Positions 41,987-50,961 of a stretch of 64,000 nt of DNA are shown here, one piece after another; the first letter of the stretch is position 1; each line of letters opens with the position of its first letter. The position numbers and the translations under genes were made by a program. Below the pieces are notes generated by a model. That model worked only from the letters and a program-made list of their open reading frames with translations. It did no database searches and had not been told where the DNA came from. The stretch is from an uncultured Anaeroplasmataceae bacterium (GTDB lineage: Bacteria > Bacillota_I > Bacilli_A > Acholeplasmatales > Anaeroplasmataceae): NCBI GenBank assembly GCA_949840955.1, contig CATKXV010000002.1, positions 1-64,000 of the forward strand, read 5' to 3'.

Positions 41987-44062
41987 TTATTCCTCTTCAT
42001 CAGAATCTACATCTTCCTCCATAGACTCCTCTTGATTCGTTGGGTCATATAAATCTTCCTCTGAAACCTCAACCTCCTTGGCTTCTATGGTTTCATCCTT
42101 TAATAAGTCCTCTGTAGCTTGCTCATCCGTCAAATTGGTGGCTTCATGCTCCATACGATCTACTTCATTTTGAATAGAACGAATCAGCTCTTCTAGGGTA
42201 GGCTTTCCCTTTGGACTTGTTTTTTGTGCCCCAGTATAAATCGTATTTATATTGGATATATCCTTGTCTGTAACTTCTCTTGCTAAAAGAAAAGCGAGTA
42301 GCCCTCGTTCATAAAGACAAGCATTCCTCTTGGATAATCCATCCATTGTAGCTTTAAACTCTCTAGATTGACACTTGGAATTAAATTCAAAGCGAGAACT
42401 AGATTTTTGTTCTACAGCCATAGGTGTATTCTTTTCTATTGGAATATATTCTAGCCAAAATACTGGAACACTATGGATTCTACCATCTCCACCTCGAACA
42501 GGTACATAGCTTACCCTTCTTTGTGCCTCAAAGGAATGAGCTGTGATTTCTACAGTATCTGCAACCCCTTGCTTGCGAATTAGATTCGTTTTAAGGATAG
42601 AGGGAGTTGTTGCTCTATCTGGTCTTAATAAATTGATATCAAAGGAATTTGCTAAGGATTCATGCTCATAACTAGATAGATTGGATTTATATTCCCTTTC
42701 GTAAATATACTCTTGAGATTTATGCTGCTGATATAGCGGTATACTCATTAGGGGAGCAAGCTCAAAATATATATTTTTAAAGAAGGTTTCATTGTATTCA
42801 ATAAATTTTTTCCTTGCTGCCTCCCAATCAAAATCAACGAATTGTACTGGATTAGCATAATAATCTGCGGTTTGAGAATGCTTCGTCATTACAAAATTTA
42901 ACTCACAATCCTTTTGAATATAAAAATCATCACCAAAAGGCTGAGGTGTTTTCATTAAATTTAATAAATTCTTTTGAGCAAGTGGTGTAAATAACAACCG
43001 GAATTGCACCTCATTGTTCCGATCTGTTCCACCAAACAGTGCCTCAAATTCATCATTTCCTAATCGAGTATAGTTTGCCCCTGCTGAAACCGCCTTTCTA
43101 GCTTTAGCATCTAGCTGCTTCACTCTAGACTTTACTTTTTTTGCAATATCCTTTTCTGTTGCATTTGCTGGAACAGTAGGCTTTCTTGAAAATTTCAAAT
43201 CTGGAGCTGCATCATTTCCATAAATTAAATAGGTATTAAACCCATAGGAGGGAGCTGGCTTCCATACAGATGCAACTAAGGTTTGACTCCTAGAAACAGT
43301 TCTTGTTCCATTATTTGTACGAACCGTTTCTGTCCAATGAATTGTAAGTGTTCCTGTATATTGCTTATTATTCCAGGTTTGTTCATAATCTCTACACAAC
43401 AGAAATGGATTTCCTAATATAGATCCAGATTGTACAAAATAAGTAGAAATATTATTCTTCTTATTCTCTGTCAAGCCATACTTTTCATGAAGATAGGTAA
43501 ATTTTTTTTCATCAAAATGCTCATCCATCTGAAGTAAAGGAATCGTTTGTGTAACTAGCTTCCCTGGAATACTCCAATCATATAGTGCATTTAAGCCAGC
43601 CATTTGAGCCCATGCTTCATCCTGAAGCTTTTTCGCAGCCTCTTCTAATTTCGCTTGAATTTGCTCATTTTCCTTAATCCATTTGTTGATCTTATATCGA
43701 ATAAGAAAAATAAAGCCTATACAAATTCCTAATGCTACGATAATGGCAGTAATGCCAGCCCATATAGGAAGTGTATTTCCGACAAAAGACAAATAGGACA
43801 AGAATAACGCAATGAGTATGGATAGCACAATTATCATAATAAGTACACTTTTCAAGGTCTTTTTCTTGGAAATCTTTTTAGCTATATTATGAATTTCAGC
43901 CATTTTTAAGCGATATGCTTTAACCGTTTGCTTATTGGCCTCAATATTCACTTGACCTTCCTTTGTTAAATTATCAAAGAACTGAGTGGTATTTTCCCTG
44001 TGCTTTGCCTTATATTTGGAGTTATACCCCTTTAATGGCTCCAGCAATGCATCATCTTGCAT
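41987..44062 (-). CDS. Large LemA-associated membrane protein
   Basis: 691 residues, resembling the DUF3137-type partners usually encoded beside lemA, though I am not certain of the family. Two membrane segments lie at about residues 68-92 and 96-120. A large soluble domain follows with MNALYDW-like motifs, and WTETVRTNNGTRTVSRSQTL near residue 245 looks like a beta hairpin. The C-terminal 60 residues are strongly acidic. First gene of the lemA operon, with its own strong promoter. Confidence 0.65.
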   Translation of the reverse strand: MQDDALLEPLKGYNSKYKAKHRENTTQFFDNLTKEGQVNIEANKQTVKAYRLKMAEIHNIAKKISKKKTLKSVLIMIIVLSILIALFLSYLSFVGNTLPIWAGITAIIVALGICIGFIFLIRYKINKWIKENEQIQAKLEEAAKKLQDEAWAQMAGLNALYDWSIPGKLVTQTIPLLQMDEHFDEKKFTYLHEKYGLTENKKNNISTYFVQSGSILGNPFLLCRDYEQTWNNKQYTGTLTIHWTETVRTNNGTRTVSRSQTLVASVWKPAPSYGFNTYLIYGNDAAPDLKFSRKPTVPANATEKDIAKKVKSRVKQLDAKARKAVSAGANYTRLGNDEFEALFGGTDRNNEVQFRLLFTPLAQKNLLNLMKTPQPFGDDFYIQKDCELNFVMTKHSQTADYYANPVQFVDFDWEAARKKFIEYNETFFKNIYFELAPLMSIPLYQQHKSQEYIYEREYKSNLSSYEHESLANSFDINLLRPDRATTPSILKTNLIRKQGVADTVEITAHSFEAQRRVSYVPVRGGDGRIHSVPVFWLEYIPIEKNTPMAVEQKSSSRFEFNSKCQSREFKATMDGLSKRNACLYERGLLAFLLAREVTDKDISNINTIYTGAQKTSPKGKPTLEELIRSIQNEVDRMEHEATNLTDEQATEDLLKDETIEAKEVEVSEEDLYDPTNQEESMEEDVDSDEEE

Positions 44063-44110
44063 CTTTTTTTCCTCTTTCCCTCATTCATTTATAACGCTTA
44101 TACATAAAAG

Positions 44111-44140
44111 ATTATACCCTCCTATAATTGTTTTTGTCAA
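44111..44140 (-). promoter_or_regulatory. Promoter of the lemA operon, same skeleton as the island promoters
   Basis: Perfect -35 TTGACA (44135-44140) and perfect -10 TATAAT (44111-44116) with an 18-bp spacer that ends in GGAGGG. Its boxes, spacer length and G-rich spacer end match the island 1 promoter, but without a homopolymer. It indicates that 18-bp spacing is used for genes of this organism. Confidence 0.75.
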
Positions 44141-44230
44141 GAATTTGTAATAATTTGTAGATTTATATAGGGTAAACTTCTTCTAAATCACTATAGTATA
44201 AGATAGAAAAAGCCAATACAGAAGTATTTT

Positions 44231-44281
44231 TTAAAAAAAGAAAAAGGAAAGCTAGCGTTTTTCTAAAAACACGAGTTTTCC
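44231..44281 (-). terminator. Terminator after the deacetylase gene
   Basis: On the minus strand GGAAA and TTTCC form outer arms around an inner stem of GTTTTT with AAAAAC, followed by TTTTTC. It lies about 35 bp after the deacetylase stop. Confidence 0.55.
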
Positions 44282-44315
44282 TCTTTCGTATTTTGATTGA
44301 ATACTTTTGATAATC

Positions 44316-44978
44316 TTATAAAAATTCTTTTAAATCAGAGAAAACAAAGCCCTTTTCCTTGAGTTTATCTATAGCTGTTCCTAATACTTTAGCATTCGAT
44401 TTGGTTAAGGTATGCATCAGAATTACTGAACCATTTTTTGTTTGCTTTAATAGCTGATTTAAGGCATATTCTGTTCCTCTATCATCATTATATACATAAT
44501 CATAATAGCTGACATCCCAATTAAAGATTGTATATCCTAATTCATCCAAGATTTCAATTTTAGCATCATTAATTTTACCCATAGGAGGTCTAAAATATTT
44601 TGTTACTGGCTTTCCAGTGATTCTTAATGCCTCTGCTTCAAAGGCTAAAATATCCTTACGAAAGGCATCATTTGTCATTTTTGTAATATCCTTATGGGAA
44701 AAGGTATGATTTGCTAGAGTTTGCTCATTCGCAATTCTTCTGATTAAGATAGGATTTTGAGTCAAAAATTCACCTTCTATAAAAAACGTGGCAGGAACCT
44801 TTTTTTCTAAAAGTGTATCTAATATAAGCTCTGTATTTTTTGCGGAATATCCATCATCAAATGTTAAATATATATGATTTGAGGTGGTATCTCCTTGATA
44901 TATTATTTTGGCCTTAGCATCTGCTTTAAAAATAAGAATACTCATCAATATGAGAAAAAGACCATATATTTTTTTCAT
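44316..44978 (-). CDS. Polysaccharide deacetylase (NodB domain, PdaA-like)
   Basis: 220 residues with a signal peptide (residues 1-22). NodB motifs: IYLTFDDGYSAKNT (the catalytic TFDDG), the metal-binding ANHTFSHKD (HxxxH), KYFRPPMGK and the C-terminal ILMHT. The enzyme removes acetyl groups from sugars; the short form and NHTFSH are close to PdaA, which makes muramic lactam in spore cortex or modifies wall glycans. The context (mfd) gives no further hint. Confidence 0.87.
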   Translation of the reverse strand: MKKIYGLFLILMSILIFKADAKAKIIYQGDTTSNHIYLTFDDGYSAKNTELILDTLLEKKVPATFFIEGEFLTQNPILIRRIANEQTLANHTFSHKDITKMTNDAFRKDILAFEAEALRITGKPVTKYFRPPMGKINDAKIEILDELGYTIFNWDVSYYDYVYNDDRGTEYALNQLLKQTKNGSVILMHTLTKSNAKVLGTAIDKLKEKGFVFSDLKEFL

Positions 44979-45022
44979 TATATCACCATTTGTATTATGT
45001 ACAAATGATACAAATTTATTCT

Positions 45023-48000
45023 TTAACAGCCTTCAATATCCTTAAAATAATTACAAATTTCCTTAAAATATGACAAAGGCTCTCTTCCTTGTATGTCTAA
45101 AAGGATATGTATTTCTCCTTTATTATAGGTAAGCTTTAAGTTGGAATATTTCAGCATTTCTGTAAATAAAAAATTGCCATCCATTTGATTTGTTTTTTCT
45201 TCTGTAAATATAAAATCATAGTAGCGACGATTGGTGGTATCCATTTTATATATTCCATAATCCTTACAATAGCGCTTCATCAGCTTTTCATACATATAAA
45301 GCTCCAATTCCTCTTCTACAGTACCAAATCGGTCTATAAGCTCTAATTTAAGCTCATCTAATTCCTTTAAGCGTTTCAGACGGTCAATCTTTTTATGAAT
45401 TTCAATTCGAGCATCATCATTTTCAATATATTCCTTAGAAATAGTTCTAGAAACTAGTGGCGTTGCAAGAGACCGATCTATGGTTTCTTCTGGCATAGAG
45501 GAAATATTTTGGATTTCCTCATTTAATATTTTCAAATACATATCTAGACCTACAGATTCAACAAAGCCAGATTGCTCCTCTCCAAGGAGATCCCCACTCC
45601 CCCGAATGGATAAATCTCGCATAGCAATTTTAAAGCCACTGCCCAATTCATTAAATTCCTTGATGGTTTCTAATCTCTTTTCTGCTTCCTCTGTCAAAAG
45701 CTTTCTAGGCTCATACATCATATAAGCATAGGCTATCTTGTTGGATCTTCCAACACGTCCCCGAATTTGATATAGCTGAGCTAAGCCCAATCGGTTTGCA
45801 TCGTGAATGATTAAGGTGTTGGTATCTGGCATATCTATTCCTGTTTCTATAATCGTTGTACATAATAAAATATCATATTCATGACGAATAAAGGCTTGGA
45901 TACGATTTTCTAATTGATCATGGGTTAGCTTCCCATGTCCTACAACAATTTTTGCCATAGGAACAAGCTTTTGAAGCTGAGCTGCCATTTCCTCTATGGA
46001 TTCAACAAAATTATAAAGATAAAAAACCTGACCTCCACGAGATAGCTCTCGTTCAATTGCATCAGCAATAATTCTATCATTTCGCTCCAATACATAGGTT
46101 TGGACAGGATACCGATTTTTTGGAGGTGTTTCAATCATAGATAAATCCTTTAAGCCAAGCATAGACATTTGTAGCGTTCTTGGAATTGGGGTTGCAGATA
46201 AGGTTATACAATCGACATTGACCTTGAGCTCCTTGATTTTTTCCTTATGCGTTACACCAAAACGCTGCTCCTCATCAACAATGAGTAATCCCAAATCCTT
46301 ATATGCAATCTCATTGGATAAAAGCCGGTGGGTTCCTATAATAACATCTACACCACCTGTTTTTAAATCCTTTAAAATCTCCTTTTGCTTCAAAGGCTTA
46401 ACAAACCGGTTCAATAGCTCTACACGAATTCCATATTCCTCCATTCGATTTTTGAAGGTATGATAATGCTGGCTTGCTAGGATTGTTGTAGGAGCAAGCA
46501 TAGCCACCTGCTTTCCACTATATACCGCCTTAAAGGCTGCTCGCATTGCAACCTCTGTTTTTCCATAGCCAACATCCCCACAGATTAATCTATCCATAGG
46601 CCTTGAGGATTCCATATCTGCTTTTACGGCAGCAATTGCATTTTTCTGATCTAAGGTCAATTCAAAGGTAAAATCATCCTCAAAGCTTTTTTGTTCTTCT
46701 GTATCAGGCAAAAATTCAAAGCCCTTTGCATTCTGTCTTGCAGCATAAAGCTGGATTAAATCCTTAGATATATCATGTACTCTTTTTCGAACACGAGCCT
46801 TTGTTCTTGCCCAGGCTGTAGACCCGATTTCATGGAGCCGTACTCCCTCTACATCCTTAGAAGCATATTTCATTATAGATGATATTTGCTCTAGGGGGAT
46901 ATAAAGACTTGAGCCCTTATTATACATAACATAAAGAAAATCTCTTTTTATTCCTTCATTTTCCATTGTTTTCATTCCCAAATACTGGCCAATTCCATAA
47001 TCATAATGGACGACATAGTCTCCAACCTCTAGCTCATCATATTTAGAAATTTTAATGGCATTTTTATAAATTGATTTATATCTTGCCTTTCTAGGAGCAT
47101 AAGACATTTCAAATAGGGATGCCTCATTTAAAAATAAAATTCCCTCATTTATCCAATCAAAGGCTGGAAAATTCCCATGGATACAATTGATTTGCCCATA
47201 TTTTATTTTATCTATGGAATCCACATGAACCAAGAAAAGATGTTCCTCTAGGCATAGCTCCATTAGACGCTTAAAGCGTTCCTCATTTGTATAGCTGAAA
47301 AGAATATATTTATTATCCTTATATCGCTTAAAATCCTCTATAATCGCTTTTTCCTTTGCTTTATAGGCTACAACCTCCTTAGCATTTACCATATGGTCAA
47401 TGCTTCCTATATAGCGAAGCCCTTCAATAAATACATTCCCTTGCTCAAAAAGTACATGAATGTTTTTATATAGCTTCATATTAGCAATACTATACCCACC
47501 AATTCTACCACAATATTCATTTAAATCTAATTCTAGCTGATCAAACATTTCTCGAGACTTTGCAGGATCAATATAGTATATTTTTTTCGTTTCTACAAAA
47601 TCAAATATTGTAGTTAAATCAGAATGAAAAAATTCAAAATAACGAGACAATTGATTTAAATTTTGATGATTTTCTATAAAAAATAAATCTTTGTTTAAGG
47701 TTGTCGTTTCAATTTCTGATAAGGAAAACCGATCCATAAAGCTCATAATATTTTTCTTTGCATAGCCCATCTCAGCATTATCATAAATAAATTCTGTTAC
47801 GGGTACAATAAAGCAATGATCTGTTTTGGTTAAGGATCGCTGAGTTTCCATATCAAAATATTTTATTGAATCAATTTCATCCCCAAAAAAATCCAATCTT
47901 ATAGGCTCTGTAAAGCCTAATGGAAAAATATCTACAATACTCCCTCTTCTTGAAAATTCTCCTGTCTTCGTAATGGTATATGTATGCTCATAGCCAAGAC

Positions 48001-48457
48001 GTATTAGATGATTTAATAAATCATGAATATCAATAGACATCCCTTGATTCAATTGAAAAATACTCTTTTCCCATACACTTTTTGGAAGTTCATACTTTAA
48101 GGCTCCATGAATATTCATAACAATGATTTTTTTCTCTGACTTTAAAATTGTACATAGGGTCTGAATACGCTCAAAAAGAAAATCTCCTGTTGCGGCAACC
48201 ATCGTTGCAGAAATCAGCTCATCTGCGGGAAAAAAGACTACATCCTCCTCTTTAACAAAGCCCAAAAGACTATCATAATATTTTTGAGCAAGATATAAAT
48301 TGGGTAAAACGACAAAAATGCTTGAAATTCCCTGATAAAAATCACAAGCAATCATCATCATATTAAAATCGTCACAGGTTCCTCCAAGTCTTATCCTTGA
48401 TTGCTTAAAATATTCCTTAAAGGTAGCTGTTTGATTGAGTAAAGGATAAATATCCAA
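45023..48457 (-). CDS. mfd: Transcription-repair coupling factor Mfd
   Basis: 1144 residues from a TTG at 48457, chosen because GGAGGG lies seven bases upstream; the longer reading would start inside that site. Mfd removes stalled RNA polymerase and recruits UvrA. Visible parts: a UvrB-like N-terminal region, the RNAP-interaction domain (ELEVGDYVVHYDYGIGQYLGM), Walker A CGDVGYGKTEVAMR (near 629), the DEEQ box VDEEQRFGV (near 728), motif VI QIRGRVGRS and a C-terminal TRCF domain. The gene lies after the prfA terminator but shares a very short intergenic region. Confidence 0.96.
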   Translation of the reverse strand: MDIYPLLNQTATFKEYFKQSRIRLGGTCDDFNMMMIACDFYQGISSIFVVLPNLYLAQKYYDSLLGFVKEEDVVFFPADELISATMVAATGDFLFERIQTLCTILKSEKKIIVMNIHGALKYELPKSVWEKSIFQLNQGMSIDIHDLLNHLIRLGYEHTYTITKTGEFSRRGSIVDIFPLGFTEPIRLDFFGDEIDSIKYFDMETQRSLTKTDHCFIVPVTEFIYDNAEMGYAKKNIMSFMDRFSLSEIETTTLNKDLFFIENHQNLNQLSRYFEFFHSDLTTIFDFVETKKIYYIDPAKSREMFDQLELDLNEYCGRIGGYSIANMKLYKNIHVLFEQGNVFIEGLRYIGSIDHMVNAKEVVAYKAKEKAIIEDFKRYKDNKYILFSYTNEERFKRLMELCLEEHLFLVHVDSIDKIKYGQINCIHGNFPAFDWINEGILFLNEASLFEMSYAPRKARYKSIYKNAIKISKYDELEVGDYVVHYDYGIGQYLGMKTMENEGIKRDFLYVMYNKGSSLYIPLEQISSIMKYASKDVEGVRLHEIGSTAWARTKARVRKRVHDISKDLIQLYAARQNAKGFEFLPDTEEQKSFEDDFTFELTLDQKNAIAAVKADMESSRPMDRLICGDVGYGKTEVAMRAAFKAVYSGKQVAMLAPTTILASQHYHTFKNRMEEYGIRVELLNRFVKPLKQKEILKDLKTGGVDVIIGTHRLLSNEIAYKDLGLLIVDEEQRFGVTHKEKIKELKVNVDCITLSATPIPRTLQMSMLGLKDLSMIETPPKNRYPVQTYVLERNDRIIADAIERELSRGGQVFYLYNFVESIEEMAAQLQKLVPMAKIVVGHGKLTHDQLENRIQAFIRHEYDILLCTTIIETGIDMPDTNTLIIHDANRLGLAQLYQIRGRVGRSNKIAYAYMMYEPRKLLTEEAEKRLETIKEFNELGSGFKIAMRDLSIRGSGDLLGEEQSGFVESVGLDMYLKILNEEIQNISSMPEETIDRSLATPLVSRTISKEYIENDDARIEIHKKIDRLKRLKELDELKLELIDRFGTVEEELELYMYEKLMKRYCKDYGIYKMDTTNRRYYDFIFTEEKTNQMDGNFLFTEMLKYSNLKLTYNKGEIHILLDIQGREPLSYFKEICNYFKDIEGC

Positions 48458-48476
48458 GACAATTCCCTCCAAAGCA

Positions 48477-48507
48477 CGAAAAAGACCTAGTAGTATACTA
48501 CCAAGTC
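48477..48507 (-). terminator. Intrinsic terminator between prfA and mfd
   Basis: A hairpin with outer arms GAC/GTC and inner arms GTAGTA/TACTAC and a T run after it on the minus strand. It ends 20 bp before the mfd start codon, leaving no space for a normal promoter, so mfd may depend on readthrough or a promoter inside prfA. Confidence 0.65.
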
Positions 48508-48517
48508 CTTCTTAAAT

Positions 48518-49594
48518 TTATAATTTAATGGATTCTCCACTAGAAAGCTTACGCTTTTGATCCTCATTGATTAATTGCTCAATTACCAAATCCAGCTTTC
48601 CATCAATAATTGCATCCAATCGGTTGATTGTAAAACCAATTCTATGATCTGTTACACGATTTTGAGGATAATTATAGGTTCGAATTTTTTCAGAACGATC
48701 TCCACGTCCAATTAAAGACTGACGTGTTGCTCCATCCTTTTCTTCCTTTTCCTGTAGCATTTGATCGTACATTCTTGTTTTTAATAAAGCTAAAGCTGTA
48801 GCTTTGTTTTCATGCTGGGAACGATGGATTTGGCAGGCAACAAACATTCCTGTAGGAATATGGGTAACACGTACAGCTGAATAGGTCGTGTTTACTCCTT
48901 GACCTCCAGGTCCTGAGGAACAGAAGGTATCAATACGGATATCATTCATATCTAATTCAAAATCAATTTCGGTTGCCTCTGGCATTACAAGCACTGTAGA
49001 GGTGGAGGTGTGTATTCTTCCTTGTGCCTCTGTAACAGGAACACGCTGTACTCGGTGGGCTCCTGATTCATATTTCAAATAGGAATAAACCATTTCTCCA
49101 CTAACCTTAAATTGAATCTGAGAGTAGCCTCCCATTTCTGATGCCATAGCATCTAAAACCTCTACCTTCCAGCCCTTAGATTCTGCATATTTGGAATACA
49201 TACGGTATAAGTCTCCAGCAAATATATTTGCTTCATCTCCTCCAGCAGCTCCACGAATTTCAACAATAACATCCTTTTCATCGTTAGGATCCTTAGGAAG
49301 AAGTAAAATTTTCACCTCTTCTTCTATACTTGAAATTCTAGTCAAAGCTTCTTCTAATTCCATAGCAGCCATTTCAGCCATTTCGCTGTCCTCTGAGGCC
49401 TTCATTTCCTTTAAATCAGGAATAGAAGCTTCCAGCTTCATTTGTTCCCGATAAAGCATTACTGGCTTTTCTAAGCTTCTTTGCTCCTTAGAAAGCTCTG
49501 TAAGTCTTTTGATATCACATACGATTTCAGGGTCAGATAAAAGCTTATTAATTTCTTCATATCGTTCATCCATAATCTTTAAACGATCTAACAT
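48518..49594 (-). CDS. prfA: Peptide chain release factor 1
   Basis: 358 residues. RF1 ends translation at UAA and UAG. The catalytic GGQ is in GPGGQGVNTTYSAVR (near residue 230), and the anticodon-like recognition segment of RF1 lies upstream (near residue 190); RIRTYNYPQNRVTDHRI near 290 is family-typical. It is 9 bp after dnaB and separated from prmC by 30 kb, unlike the prfA-prmC pair in Bacillus. Confidence 0.95.
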   Translation of the reverse strand: MLDRLKIMDERYEEINKLLSDPEIVCDIKRLTELSKEQRSLEKPVMLYREQMKLEASIPDLKEMKASEDSEMAEMAAMELEEALTRISSIEEEVKILLLPKDPNDEKDVIVEIRGAAGGDEANIFAGDLYRMYSKYAESKGWKVEVLDAMASEMGGYSQIQFKVSGEMVYSYLKYESGAHRVQRVPVTEAQGRIHTSTSTVLVMPEATEIDFELDMNDIRIDTFCSSGPGGQGVNTTYSAVRVTHIPTGMFVACQIHRSQHENKATALALLKTRMYDQMLQEKEEKDGATRQSLIGRGDRSEKIRTYNYPQNRVTDHRIGFTINRLDAIIDGKLDLVIEQLINEDQKRKLSSGESIKL

Positions 49595-49603
49595 AAAATC
49601 ACC

Positions 49604-50950
49604 CTATTCTTCTTTCTTTTCTGTAAATTTCGAATATTCTCCTGTAAACATAAATGGTAATCCATTATGAGTAGAACCTGAACGGTTCTTTGAAATAATT
49701 AAATCCGCTTCATTCTTTCTGGTAGAGGATTTATTATAATAGTCCTCACGATATAAAAACATAACAATATCGGCATCCTGCTCAATAGAACCTGAATCAC
49801 GTAAATCAGACATAATCGGTCTTTTGTCTTCTCCCCTTTGTTCTACTGCACGTGATAACTGAGATAAGGCTAAAACAGGAACCTCTAATTCTCTTGCCAT
49901 CAGCTTTAAGCTTCTTGAGATTTTAGATATACGCTCCTGCTGAGAAGCTCTACTATTGGCATTATCACTTTCAATTAATTGTAAATAATCAATTACAATA
50001 AAATCTAAGCCCTGATCAGCAGCAAGCTTCCTACATTTTGCTCGGATAGAGGAAATAGTAGAATCAGAGGAGTCATCAAAGTATAGGTTGAGCTGACCTA
50101 AATTATTACAAGCTGTATTAAATCTTGTCCAAGCGTTCTTATCCCCTATACGACCATTCCTTATGTTATTTAAGCGTATGTTACTATCACAGGCAATCAT
50201 TCTTTCAACCAGCTGTTCTGCTGACATTTCTAATGAAAAGACAGCAACTGAGGCATGGCCTCCTTTATTCATACGTGCAATACGAACGGCTAAATTCATT
50301 GCCATAGCTGATTTTCCCATAGCTGGACGAGCAGCTAAAATGATGAGCTGTCCTGGTTGAAAGCCCTGTGTATATTTATTCACACAGCCATAGCCCGTAT
50401 CAAGACCGACAACCTCATCTGTACGACTTGAATTTTGTTCCGTGTTGGTTAATACATTTTTGCTTACCTCTGAAATCGGCCTAAAGCTATCCACCTTACG
50501 TCGCTTCGATAACTCAAAAATTTCCTTTTCAACAAGCTCAACATAATCAAAGGCTTCTATTTTATTATCATAGCCATCCTGAGCAAGCTTACTCAGCTTT
50601 TGAATGGTAGCTCGTTTGATGGAAGCCTCACTCACCAAATCACAATAGGATTCAAAATTGAGTGTAGAATAGCTACGATCTGCAATAGAGGATAAATACT
50701 CTATGCCTCCACATTGTTCTAGCAAATGACTGGCCTCTAAGGCGGAAACTAAGGTTGTAATATCAATATGCTTTCCCTCTTTTGAAAGTCCAATCATAGT
50801 TCGAAATATCAAGCGATTTTTCACATCATAAAAATCATCAGGCATCAACAAGTCAGAAAGCTCTATCATTAAGTTTTCATCAATTAGCACACAACCAATT
50901 AAAGCGATCTCCGCTTCAACATTGCATGGAATACTTAGGCTTTGTTGCAT
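49604..50950 (-). CDS. dnaB: Replicative DNA helicase DnaB
   Basis: 448 residues. An N-terminal helical domain (1-150) binds primase, followed by a RecA-like motor with Walker A AARPAMGKSAMA (near residue 211), Walker B FIVIDYLQLI, and the H4 region LSQLSRAVEQRGEDKRP. It uses ATP to unwind the fork. Position downstream of gdpP-rplI matches the rplI-dnaB order in Bacillus (where it is dnaC). AAGGAG precedes the ATG. Confidence 0.96.
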   Translation of the reverse strand: MQQSLSIPCNVEAEIALIGCVLIDENLMIELSDLLMPDDFYDVKNRLIFRTMIGLSKEGKHIDITTLVSALEASHLLEQCGGIEYLSSIADRSYSTLNFESYCDLVSEASIKRATIQKLSKLAQDGYDNKIEAFDYVELVEKEIFELSKRRKVDSFRPISEVSKNVLTNTEQNSSRTDEVVGLDTGYGCVNKYTQGFQPGQLIILAARPAMGKSAMAMNLAVRIARMNKGGHASVAVFSLEMSAEQLVERMIACDSNIRLNNIRNGRIGDKNAWTRFNTACNNLGQLNLYFDDSSDSTISSIRAKCRKLAADQGLDFIVIDYLQLIESDNANSRASQQERISKISRSLKLMARELEVPVLALSQLSRAVEQRGEDKRPIMSDLRDSGSIEQDADIVMFLYREDYYNKSSTRKNEADLIISKNRSGSTHNGLPFMFTGEYSKFTEKKEE

Positions 50951-50961
50951 ATATGTACTCC

